From NCBI GenBank assembly GCA_963921825.1, contig OY997589.1, positions 74,880,523 to 74,944,522 on the forward strand: a DNA stretch of 64,000 nt, in the 5' to 3' direction. Both the position numbers and the translations under genes were made by a program. The notes beneath the pieces were generated by a model. That model was not told the DNA's origin. It searched no databases and was given only the letters and a program-made list of their open reading frames with translations. How positions within the stretch are numbered: the stretch's first letter is position 1; every line of letters starts with the position of its first letter. Below are positions 11,908 to 21,307 of this stretch, piece after piece. Source of the stretch: Erodium maritimum. Taxonomy: Eukaryota; Streptophyta; Magnoliopsida; Geraniales; Geraniaceae.

Positions 11908-14685
11908 TTTACGTGGCATAACGGGAGTGAACCAGAGACGCGAATGGCGGTGCAGCTTGACAGAGCCCTCATGTCGCCCGAGTTAAAGGATATGTGGTCG
12001 GATGCTCATTTGCTCAACTTAGGCATATCAAATTCAGATCATTTACCTATATTGTTGGATTCTGAGCGCCGGGTGGAACCAGTGGGAGCTAGGTAGTTCA
12101 GATTAGAGAACATGTGGGCGGAAGACCAGGAATGTGGTCAGCTAGTCTAGGCATGGTGGGGCTCTCCTAGAGATAGGGACATTGGCAGTAAAACAAAAGA
12201 AACAGGAGGTGCCTTGGAGGTCTGGGGCAAAGAGGTTTACAACGCATTAGCCAAGAAAATCTCTCGGTACGAGAAGGATATACTATGGTTGAATGGTAAA
12301 ACCGATAGGACGAGTATCCAGAGACGTAGAGCTCTACAAAAGCTTTATGTGTTTGCCTTGGAAAAGAAGGGGGAAGTCTGAAAGCAGAGGGCCAAACAAC
12401 ATTGGCTTACGGAGAGTGATCAGAATACTAAATTCTTTCAGGCGTCGGCTTCACAGCGGAAAAATATAAACAAGGTGACAGAGCTGAAGGATGAAGCTGA
12501 GAATGTTCTCTCCTGGGATACGGGATTAGGAGAACATATCTTAGATTTTTACAAAACCTTGTCTAGGAAAACTAGAGGGGACGGGAGAAATTGCCCTCGG
12601 TTCCAGCAACAAGTAACAGAGGAGCAAAATCCGGCACTTATGAGCGAGGTGACCTCTGAGGAAGTCTGTGATGCTACCTTTTCAATGGCGCCGAATAAAT
12701 CGCCGGGTCCGGATGGTCTTAATCCATTTTTTTATTAGAAGTATTGGGGCACGGTGGGCGAGGATGTCACCACCTGGGTTCGGAGGTTTTTTGCGGGAGA
12801 CGAGATACCGAGAGACCTAAACAGGACAACACTTGTCCTGATTCCGAAAGTGGAGTGCCAGATGTCCCTGAAAGATCTGCGGCCTATTGCACTATGTAAT
12901 GTGATTTTCAAAATAGTATCGAAGGTAGCGACGAATCGTCTGAAAGGTTTGCTGGATGGACTGATTTCGGGGACCCAAGGGGCTTTTGTCCCGGGTCGAT
13001 CGATCCAGGATAATATCATATTGTCATACGAAACCCTCCATTACTTGAAGAGTAAGAGGCAGGGCAAGGAGTGGTGGGTGGCTCTGAAGCTGGATATGAG
13101 TAAGGCATATGATAGAGTGGAATGGGTGTTCCTGTGGGACATGATGCGAGGTTTCGGACTAGGGGAGGACTAGATAGATCTCATTCGCAGATGTACGTAC
13201 TCGGTCACGTACAATATTGTAGCCGGAGGGCAGTAGGCGGGCTTTGTCCAACCGGAAAGGGAAATAAGACAGGGAGACCCACTCTCCCCGTATCTGTTTC
13301 TGTAATGTATGGAAGGGTTCTCGAGACTACTTCAAGGGGTCCTCGGTTCTGGAAAAGTCTTCTATTAGCTCAAGACTTGGTCAAGGGAGGGGAGAGAAGG
13401 TCGATTGGACTGGGGACGTCCACGATGATCGGGAATCAACCGTGGTTGGCAGGAGTCGAGATGCGAGTACACTCGACACGACCGGATATTGCTACAAGAC
13501 CAATTTCTGATATTATGTTGCCTAATGAGCGGCGGTGGGATATAGCCAAGATACAACAAATGTTTGATGTGGACGACCAACGGGCGATTCTGGCCGTATC
13601 GATAAGCAGATCAGCTGTATCAAACTCATGGTATTGGACGAGGGACTATTTGGGGAAGTATACGGTGAAGGCTGCCTATGGGATGTGTCAGCAGGAGCAA
13701 GCATCTTTCCAACCCCAGACGGACATCTGGACAAGGATATGGAAATTGGAAATGCTGCCTAAAGTGCGGACGTTCCTATGGAGAACGTGCTCAGGGTGCC
13801 TCCAGGTCGCGGTCAACCTTAGGCGCAGACATGTGGCAATGGAAGCGGTGTGTCCGGTCTGCACAGGGGCAGATGAATCGGAACTTCATCTCCTAGTCCA
13901 GTGTCCAGTGGCGGCTGAGTGTTGGGCTAAGTCGGGCTTGAGCATTCCCCAAGATGCTCAGACTATCTTCGAATGGCTGCAGAGAGCGCTTAGTAGTAAT
14001 CCTCTGACGAGCGGAGGATTAATAGGATGCATTTTATGGGAAGTGTGGAAGGCTAGAAACAAGGTGGTATGAGAACAAACGACACAACCGACGACCACTA
14101 TTTTCCAGACGGCTTTCCACTTACAAGCAGGATGTTTAGAAGCTATGGAGAAGAAGCGGTAGAATCAGACAGGGCCGGGTCAAGTCCATATAGGGGCGGC
14201 GGAGGTGTGGGAACACCCGTCTCAGGGGACGTGGGCGGTGAATACAGATGGAGCGCTCTTTGCGGCGGCAAATTGGATGGGGACTGGTTGGATATGCAGG
14301 GACAAACGGGGATGTCTCACAAGGGCCCGGTCGGCATCCTTTCATGGCCCTCAGAATCCGGGTTTGATGGAGGCTTATGCGGTCAGGGAGGCTTCAACAT
14401 GGCTCCTACAACACCTACAACAAAGGGCGACCGTGAGGAGCGACTGTAAGATCATAGTGGATGATCAGGAAAGGAGGACGACTGTTATCTCCTTTAGGGA
14501 CAATTATCACATATTATATCTCCTTTTTAGCTAAGCTCGAGTACGTGCAACTCGTTTTTGTACAGCGGACAATGAACAAAGTAGCTCACTGGCTTGCCAG
14601 GGCGGCTTGTTCCTCCCCTGTCTGGAATTGGTCCGGGGGTCGTATCCCCGAGCCTCTTCAAAATATCCTTCTTGCTGATATTTAA
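11908..14685 (+). pseudogene. LINE ORF2: end of endonuclease, reverse transcriptase, zinc-knuckle region, RNase H
   Basis: From 11908 the endonuclease finishes (FTWHNGS, then SNSDHLPI with the catalytic SDH). The reverse transcriptase follows in pieces: NKSPGPDGLNPFFY (about 12690-12735), LIPKV near 12840, LRPIALCNVIFKI, GAFVPGRSIQDNI and LDMSKAYDRVEW with the first catalytic Asp, then QGDPLSPYLFL near 13270-13300. The sequence then jumps to the late region (GNQPWL, near 13430), so the YADD-bearing palm segment is missing. The C-terminal zf-RVT-like region (WKLEMLPKVRTFLWR, CPVC) and an RNase H-like domain (WAVNTDGALF, MEAYAVREA) complete it. The frame ends LLADI-stop at 14685. Several stops (12095, 12735, 13171) interrupt it. 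Confidence 0.85.
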
Positions 14686-14708
14686 ATAAATAAATTATCA
14701 TTTCTCTC

Positions 14709-14799
14709 AAAAAAACTAATAAGAAATTTATTAAAAAAACTTATAAGAAATCTAAGCACACATCTCTTACAAACAGATTCGTTGTACAAAGAAGAAGGC
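14709..14799. other. LINE 1 right target duplication and short spacer
   Basis: The A-run plus ctaat (14709-14720) mirrors the left flank of LINE 1. The rest is AT-rich and nothing is recognised. Confidence 0.4.
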
Positions 14800-15272
14800 C
14801 ATGGTTATGGTCATTGTCTCTGTCATGGCCTATGATTTGGTTTTGCTTACCTTTTTATACATTTTCTCCCTTATACCTTTCTTAAAGACTTTGTTATGTT
14901 TTTTCTTCCTGTTAGGATTCTTTTCGAGCCACCAACAAAGACTCTTCCGATCTTGTTCGGTCCTCCTTTTACAACTCCGATGGTTGTCGTCTGGCTCACC
15001 TCGGCATCAATTGACCTCATCGCCTGGGAGCCCCGTGATCTCCTTGTATTGGATCCTTTCTTCTGATCGACTCACGCCGTCTCTAAAGTCGTTGTCACCG
15101 TCTCTGATGTCGTCGTCGTCCCCTTCGTCTCTGATGTCGTCGCCGCCGTCTCTAAAGCCGCCGTCGTTGTTTCTTAAGCTGCCACGGGCGCGTCCTTCTC
15201 CCTGTCCTCCACAACCGCACCCTCTTCGATTCCTCTCTCGATTATGAATTTGGCTAATCGAGCGGGTCCTTT
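14800..15272 (+). repeat. Dispersed repeat R1 (related to R2 at 23630-24150)
   Basis: R1 and R2 share a start (catggttatggtcattgtc versus catggttattaccatggtt), a central phrase ggctcacctcg, a pyrimidine-rich segment with repeated tctctgatgtcgtcg-like units, and a common end, ctctcgattatg. R1 holds an open frame of 148 codons (14801-15247), rich in Ser, Pro and Leu. R2 does not keep that frame, so coding is doubtful. A LINE or other retroelement 5' region is the likeliest source, but no domain identifies it. Confidence 0.5.
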
Positions 15273-15299
15273 TTAACGTGGATAATGTTTATCCATTAA

Positions 15300-15770
15300 G
15301 TACCCCAACGGTCGTCTGGTCTTTGGATCCAAAGAAAGATTCATTTCGTCCTAAAGAATAAAATGAAAAGATACTTGGTCACGAACTACCAAATCTGAAT
15401 GCAATTAGGGCTTTATTATACTTGGCACAACGCACGCGACCAAATATAGCATTTGTAGTAAATGTGCTTGTGAGGTCAATTCAGTACCTACTAGATGACG
15501 TTGGAATAGAATCAAACATATATTTCGTTACTTGAGTGGAACTAAAGACTTAGGTTTATTATACTCAAGTTCCAAAGAGAATGTGGACCTAGTCGGATAT
15601 ATAGATGCAGAATATCTATAAGATCGTCATAAATCTCGCTCCTAGACATTATTCAGGTTTAGTCCAAAATGGATTTTCCTGAAATAGGTTTTTAACGAGG
15701 CAACTTAAGACACGTCTAATGTATTTGTAAATGGTGGCCCAAGGGGGAGTTTTGTGAAAAAATGACCCAC
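15300..15770 (+). pseudogene. Copia RNase H relic
   Basis: Broken frames give ALLYLAQRTRPNIAFVVN (15410-15465), then DVGIESNIYFVT, then TKDLGLLYSSSKENVDLVGYIDA and a DRHKSRS phrase (near 15625-15645). These follow the order of Copia reverse transcriptase end and RNase H (family: ALLYLA..TRPDI.F, VGY.DA.YL.DPHK..SQTGYVF). Stops and frameshifts are frequent. No LTR is attached. It is unrelated in sequence detail to the A/C/D family. Confidence 0.75.
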
Positions 15771-16020
15771 CAAATCAACTTACATATCATGTCCCGATAA
15801 GTTGGATACATGCATGTAGATATATTTCTATAACTTTTTCTTTTTTATAAATACATTCATCATGTATTTGGTGCGTGAGATATGTGAAAAATACTTTGAT
15901 GGAGTTGTGCTGCAAAAAAAAAAAGTGTTTAGTAGTGGTTGTGTATTTTGGTCCTCTCCATTTCCAATATTGAACTTGATATACTGCTCCTTTCACATAT
16001 CGTATATCTTACAATAACTT
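15771..16020. other. AT-rich spacer without recognised content
   Basis: No coding signal is convincing. A run of ten or more A lies near 15915. Confidence 0.3.
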
Positions 16021-16036
16021 AACAATAGAGCAATAA
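16021..16036. repeat. 16-bp target-site duplication of LINE 2, left copy
   Basis: aacaatagagcaataa at 16021-16036 recurs exactly at 18124-18139, directly after an A-rich tail. This length and arrangement are typical of target-primed reverse transcription. Confidence 0.9.
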
Positions 16037-16159
16037 CACACACGGGAAAATTATTATGTGCATTAAAAAAATGCGAGGAGCGTCTGCTAGAGTTACAGAA
16101 GCCGCCACTTCTTTCTCCTTCTCCCTCGCTCAACACCTCCTCATCTGGCTGCTCTAGCC

Positions 16160-17420
16160 ATGAATACCGACCAAACTTCCCCACCGACTGTCAGGACCAC
16201 CATACCAAACATGAACCTCCTTCCAACCGATCATTTTCCTCCTTTGGTTCACTCGGAGACCACTTCAGTATCGTCCATATCGCAAATCGTACCGCGGGGC
16301 CCGGGTCTGTCTCGGCCGACATGCGTGTTCCTCCTAGTGGATGCTCAAGCGTGGTAGCGTTGGCACTGTCATGGCCGACCCATCGTCGGCCTCATGTGGA
16401 AGTGGGACGGGCCACTTCACGCCCACGCGGGACTCTGGTGACTCGGGCAGAAGTAGAATCGTGATGCTCGGCGCTGGATGTGGCGAACCCGTCCAAGGGT
16501 CAACAGCGCCCGTACCAGTCCTCTGTGGAGGCTCCCGCTCCGATACTAGATTGGGAAGACGAGGATGAGGTCCTGGATATTCCGGTGGAGGCCATCCCTA
16601 CGGTTGTGGACGTCGCTATGAGTTCTCGATGACGGGAGAGTTGCGGGTGGTGGTCGCCATAATCAAAACGCCTTATGTAGCCTGATGATTCGGAACTGGA
16701 AGGTCGATGGTCTAGAAATCGAGTACCTCTCGAAGGACGTGATATGGTTTCACTTTCCCTCCCGATCCACCATGGAGGACATATGGCACCGAGGATCCCA
16801 TCATGTTGGCTCCGTTGCTGGCTTGCATGCAACCCTCGGAGATCGACTTTAGGAGGATGGAGATCAGGGTCCGAGCACTGAATGTCCCGGGTGATGCCCG
16901 AACTACCTCGGTTCACGATTTTCTTGCCTCTGCTCTGGGTACCCCGGTAACTACTCCTCCTATCCCTATTGTACGTCATAGTAATGATTTTATGTGGATG
17001 CGGGTCAGCTTAGGAGTGGACCAACCGTTGCGAAGACGAATTCTTCTCCGATTTCCCGGTCATGTCGCTGCAAAATGAGCTGTTACCAGGATTTTGTACT
17101 CGGTTGGAAGGCTAACACACTGTGTAGTAGAATGCACGGCTCACCTCCCGGGGATTGGTCGGGAGGAAGTTCGATATGACGAGTCTATCAGGGTTCAAAG
17201 ACAGGTGGATGTGGACCGTCTTCTAAACATCGAGTGGAGGACCCCAAACTTAACTCGGGAGACATTGGTGGACAATCTCTTGACATTCCTTACCCCTGAT
17301 CCGATAAGGGATTATGTAGGAGGCTCTCGGGCAGGCGCTTTTACACTGTCCCCGACATCTCCCATAGGATTTCCGGAGATGCGAGAACATAATCTACTCA
17401 GAGTATGGAAACATGGCTAA
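16160..17420 (+). pseudogene. LINE 2 ORF1 (DUF4283/zinc-knuckle type), frameshifted
   Basis: Plant L1 ORF1 proteins bind RNA and carry a DUF4283 domain and a CCHC knuckle. The frame opens MNTDQTSPPTVRTTIPN (16160). After frameshifts one reads NWKVDGLEIEYLSKDVIWFHF (16690-16755), then MRVSLGVDQPLRRRILLRF (17000-17058). The latter matches the family's R..V..D..QPL.R.I pattern. A knuckle-like YSVGRLTHCVVEC follows (17096-17135) with one Cys missing. The order and spacing fit ORF1. Stops and frameshifts make it nonfunctional. Confidence 0.7.
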
Positions 17421-18123
17421 TGATGCCCTGAAGGGGGCAGTCCCAGTACTGCAAGAGGGCTCCTCAAGAGAGTTAGGGGGCGGTTGGATAGTACAAAGGC
17501 TGGCAACCTGGCTAACACAAAGGAACTAGGAAGCAGTATTTTTCCTGATTTATTTGCAGGTGACCTAGTCCCAGGGCAGGGGAAGCAGACGAGGTGGACT
17601 ACACTATACCAAGCCTGCAGGTGTCTTGAAGGCTCTGGAGCTGACATGAATGATCTCATAGGACCCCAGGCAGAGGATTGAGGAGGAGGAGTAAGGACTA
17701 CAACTGCAGGTGCTACAACCTCCGTTAGAAGAATGAGTAGACCCGGGGGGGGGGGGTGGGGGCTCTCCGGACCTATGACAATACACCCGGGACAACTGGT
17801 GCTGAGCAGTCTCGGGGAAACCGCATTCAGAGCACTCTATCTCTGCCTCTTTTATGAGCTTTACCGTTTTAGTTTGGACTATTTTACTCTGTTAGAATGT
17901 TGGACATTTATTTTTCAGTTTCGCACCTTTGAAATGTCGGTAAGGGGATGTTTTAAGTTAGTATCTGCGATCCAAAGCAGTATATTTCTACGGGTCCATG
18001 AGCGCCGGATTGACTACAGACAACCATGACACATATCTGAAACCCATGGTTTTTACTCCCCACCTTGTATGGTTTATTCCTTGCATTAATGTACTTCTCC
18101 GATTACTCATTTCAAAAAAATAA
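17421..18123 (+). other. LINE 2 3' non-coding part
   Basis: No ORF2 motif is present. A G-run, only just interrupted, lies at 17745-17760. The end, cgattactcatttcaaaaaaa, is the kind of tail seen in plant L1 elements. Confidence 0.55.
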
Positions 18124-18139
18124 AACAATAGAGCAATAA

Positions 18140-18693
18140 ATAAATAAACATGAGAACCATTGAAAAAAGATGGTTAAAAGCAACTACTACTTATTTCGTC
18201 TACCTCCCGTATTGATACTATCTCCGAAGCCAATGCCTTACTATGCACAATAGCACATTAGATGGAAGAATCAACATTCCACCAACCAAATAAGAATAGT
18301 AAGGTGATTTCGGACTACACACCAGCGTTCAATTCATCTTTTTGAATACACAGATCTATCCATTAATAAAAAAACTGAAGTTGTAAAGCTGACGAGCTTT
18401 TTACAAGATCACCAAAGTAAACATCACCTCTCGTTTTTTTCTTCTTCTTATCACACAAGCCAGTAATCACTATATACCGCCACTATTTCAAAAAAAAAAA
18501 AAACATGCATCAAACCAAGGTAGGGTACCAATTTGTCGTCACTATCTATAATTTTCACTTAGACCCAAAAGGTCTGGACCCATACCTGATGATGAACTTC
18601 AAGTCCCTTAAATTTTGGGTGTTGTCAACGTTTCAGTTTCACTGTTTTATTATTACACAACCTGTTTAGGTAGGAGATTGTAGACGACACGAG
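18140..18693. other. Intergenic AT-rich sequence upstream of the tRNA gene
   Basis: No gene is recognised. An A-run of 15 lies near 18489-18503. Nothing else is supported. Confidence 0.3.
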
Positions 18694-18765
18694 GTCGTTG
18701 TAGTATAGTGGTAAGTATTCCCGCCTGTCACGCGGGTGACCCGGGTTCGATCCCCGGCAACGGCG
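18694..18765 (+). tRNA. trnD-GUC: tRNA-Asp(GTC)
   Basis: A 72-nt cloverleaf: acceptor arm GTCGTTG pairs with CAACGGC (one G-T pair) before discriminator G at 18765. The D-arm region holds TAGTATAGTGG (A box). The anticodon loop is CTGTCAC, with anticodon GTC at 18727-18729. The T arm GGTTCGATCC is the B box. No intron is present and CCA is not encoded, as expected of a nuclear gene. A T8 run directly after it is the Pol III terminator. All stems pair, so the gene looks functional. Confidence 0.97.
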
Positions 18766-18773
18766 TTTTTTTG
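18766..18773 (+). terminator. RNA polymerase III terminator of tRNA-Asp
   Basis: An uninterrupted run of T immediately after the discriminator base. Confidence 0.85.
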
Positions 18774-18860
18774 CATTTTGTGGCTGTGATTGCTTTGTCC
18801 ATGGTTCTGCTGTTTCAGTGTTTCATTTCAAAGCAAATGTTCTCTGTACACGGTGTTGAC

Positions 18861-19454
18861 ATGTCGACCAAGTTGGACATGATTGTAAGGCATGCTTCAT
18901 TTACTCCATTAAACCCTCATGTGACCAAACAATTGTTAGGAACCAGTAAGAATTCCTTCACAAAATATAATTATAGAAGTAAAGACGCTTTACTTAGTTC
19001 GGATAGGTGGGAGGACCGAGTGAAGGACGACTATGCTGAGTTAACCTTTGCTATGGACGTGTACGCTGGTCTTGATAGTACTCTTGTTCCGCTTGCTGAT
19101 CGTTCATTGCAGTCTCTTTAGATTGATGGTTCTGTCGCCCTCCCACTCACGGGAGTCCCCTTAGGGCTTTCCTCGCCGTGGCCGCTCCAAGCTATTGTCC
19201 CTCTCTCCAATCAGTCCCCTACACTGTTAGAGATCGATAGTGGAAAGGCCCTTCCTCTAGATGTCTTCTCTAGGTTTTCCTCGTCGTTGATCGATGGAGG
19301 AATTGGTGAGAGTATCACCCATACTGTGGAGAGATTTGGTGAAAGCTTGGGAGTCCACTATCGAGGCTCGGTTGAAGAAGGCTTCAAAAAGGTTGAAGCT
19401 TCGTTGATTCCTCACTATAACGGCAAAGTGTCTAATCTTGTCGAGGTCACTTGA
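18861..19454 (+). pseudogene. Unrecognised ~198-codon frame with a single in-frame TAG
   Basis: From the ATG at 18861 (MSTKLDMIVRHASF) the frame is open to a TAG at 19119-19121. It then continues open in the same frame for another 110 codons to TGA at 19452-19454 (end KVSNLVEVT). Codon composition looks coding on both sides of the TAG, and phrases such as SLIDGGIGESITHTVERF are not low complexity. I do not recognise the family. The frame also extends upstream through the tRNA gene, which cannot be real, so a start at 18861 or an upstream exon (a possible acceptor lies near 18818) is assumed. It may be part of a decayed retroelement ORF. The region after it (19455-19580) is T-rich and ends tttctctctgacaaaaaa, like a retroposon tail. 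Confidence 0.4.
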
Positions 19455-19580
19455 TTGTCCTCTTTTTGTTTTTCTTGCTGTTATTGCTCTAAATCTGAAC
19501 CGTTTTTATGTTTTAGGTTCGTTTCTTTATACCCTTTCATCATTTACAAACTTTTTCTCTCTGACAAAAAAGAACCAAGA

Positions 19581-21300
19581 ATACAAAAGACATCAAGGGA
19601 AGTTTGGGAATTTTAAGAAAATTAACCACACATGAGCCTCACACGTGACTTTTTTAATTTTTCACAAACGAAAATTTAGATGTCGTTACATGTTGGTAAA
19701 TTTTGGTATGCATTCATTACATTTTTAGGTTAGGGTATGGATCCAAAAAAATACATATAAGTTAGGGTAATTCAATGTAATTAACTATTTTTCTTAAGAA
19801 TATAATTCTACCAACTAAGTACTATTCTTAGTCACTAATATTACGACTAGGTAAAACTCTTAGTAGTCGAGATATATAGCAAGCGAGTTTAGTAAGCCTA
19901 GTTGTTACTGCCTACAACGATTGTGTTTTTTTGGTAATCACTTATGTCGTTAATAACGACTAAAAAAATATAACATCATTCGTAGTTATATGTGACGCAA
20001 ATACTTAAATAATAACAATAAACTATTTATAGATATTAACAAAGAAGCATTTTTATATCGTTTTGAAAAAATAATTACTTGTATATATTTAATAAATTAA
20101 TAACAAAATCAGTCGTGTTCAGAAATTTTTAGATCCCAATAAATACAATTACTTAGGAGGAAAAGGCACACTCTGACAATTTAAAATTTAATGTAATGGA
20201 CATCTAAGAAACTTCAGCCGCCTTATTCGCCGACCAAAGGAAGAGGAGGATGAAGCCACAATGTTCTAGTGGACGTCTGATTGTTCCAACATTCTCGGTG
20301 GCAACATCCCTCAAGGTTTCTTCATTTCGTGCACTAGTATGTTGGGTTATGCATTTGATTTCAACAGATATGCTGAGTCCCACATCTGATTTCAACAAAT
20401 CTGGTCTTAGATGGCGGATCCGTGCGGTGATTGGCAACTTTCCTCTCTCCTTTCTACCGTTGTGTGGTATCGATTGACCTCGGGTCGTTTGGTCATCAAT
20501 TTTAGGCTAAGCGATCTATTTTGGGGAAGGTTTAGGAGGTGAAAAGCTCCTTTGTTGGTCGGGGATCCTTCTGTCTTTCTCAGTTTGGTCGGGGATCCTT
20601 GTGGTGAGCTTGTGTCGGTGGATCGACCGTCGACGGTGTTCGTGACCTGCCCGTTTCTTGTCTCCTAAGGATGGTGATGGTTAATGGGCCGTTTTCCCTC
20701 TATAGGCCTAGGCTTGTCCACATCCAATAGTCCTGTTTGGTGGCGTGTGGACAAGTTATTAGGCTTGTGCGGACCATGAGGAAGTGTTGTATCGATTGGT
20801 GCTTTGTGCTCTAGTTTTTGGCCTCTATAGGAAACTATTATGATGGTTCTGTAACAGGAAGTGGTACCGTTTTATTTTGGTGGTTTTTGTGTTTTGTAGT
20901 TTGTGGGGAAGTCAGTCAATGTTAATGGGACTTTACAATTGTCTAAAGAAAATTAGAGTGGTACGAGGAAAGACTCGGGCTTTAGTTGGTCTGGTGATTG
21001 TTTTGCTTTTGTTTTGGTGGACAGCGTTACTTTTGAGCTATTTTCAGAAGAGGTGTCTTATTTTGTAATCGTTTTGTTTCTCAGTCTTTTGGCTTTTCAG
21101 ATCATTTATTTTTAGAAAATTAGTCTAATCAATATTTTTTTTTTGCTTTTATCCAAAAGAAATCCCAAGTAATGACATTTGAAACTGAAGTCAAATCACT
21201 GGTTGTATGCAAAAGAAAGAGTACAAGAAGTTTATTTTGAACTCAAAAAATAGAAAACTTGAGTTCACTTGGATAGACATATATAAGTATGAAAACGACA
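19581..21300. other. AT-rich region without recognised genes
   Basis: 19640-20200 is AT-rich with no coding signal. From about 20411 a frame opens MADPCGDWQL and continues some 37 codons without a recognisable domain. A short direct repeat, ttggtcggggatcctt, occurs near 20555 and 20585. 20840-21110 is T-rich with broken hydrophobic frames. It looks like decayed transposon sequence, but nothing can be named. Confidence 0.3.
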
Positions 21301-21307
21301 TGCATCA

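Larger units (their letters stand above)
2470..14708 (+). mobile_element. L1-type LINE, 5' truncated and decayed, split by Copia copy A
   Basis: This non-LTR retrotransposon occupies 2470-3435 and 11908-14708, about 3.77 kb once the Copia insert is removed. It has an APE-type endonuclease, a reverse transcriptase part, a zinc-binding C-terminal part and an RNase H part, then an A-rich end. The reading frame crosses the Copia insertion exactly: codons for QWYG lie left of it and FTW right of it. There are many in-frame stops, and the segment carrying the catalytic YADD of the reverse transcriptase is deleted. The 5' end lies in what is probably the end of ORF1 or the inter-ORF region (2470-2892), where no domain was recognised. 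It cannot move by itself. Confidence 0.85.
16037..18123 (+). mobile_element. LINE 2: ORF1-only L1-type insertion with 16-bp target duplication
   Basis: A 2087-bp insertion bounded by exact 16-bp direct repeats, ending in tttcaaaaaaataa. It has a leader with an ATG at 16160 opening an ORF1-like frame, broken ORF1 continuation to about 17420, and a non-coding tail of roughly 700 bp. No endonuclease or reverse transcriptase sequence was found. It is therefore either a LINE that lost all of ORF2 before or after insertion, or a truly ORF1-only, non-autonomous lineage. Confidence 0.75.

Noticed and set aside
18708-18860. Open frame running from inside the tRNA gene into the 18861 frame
   Set aside because: The first part is the tRNA-Asp itself and its terminator, so a start there is a chance ATG.
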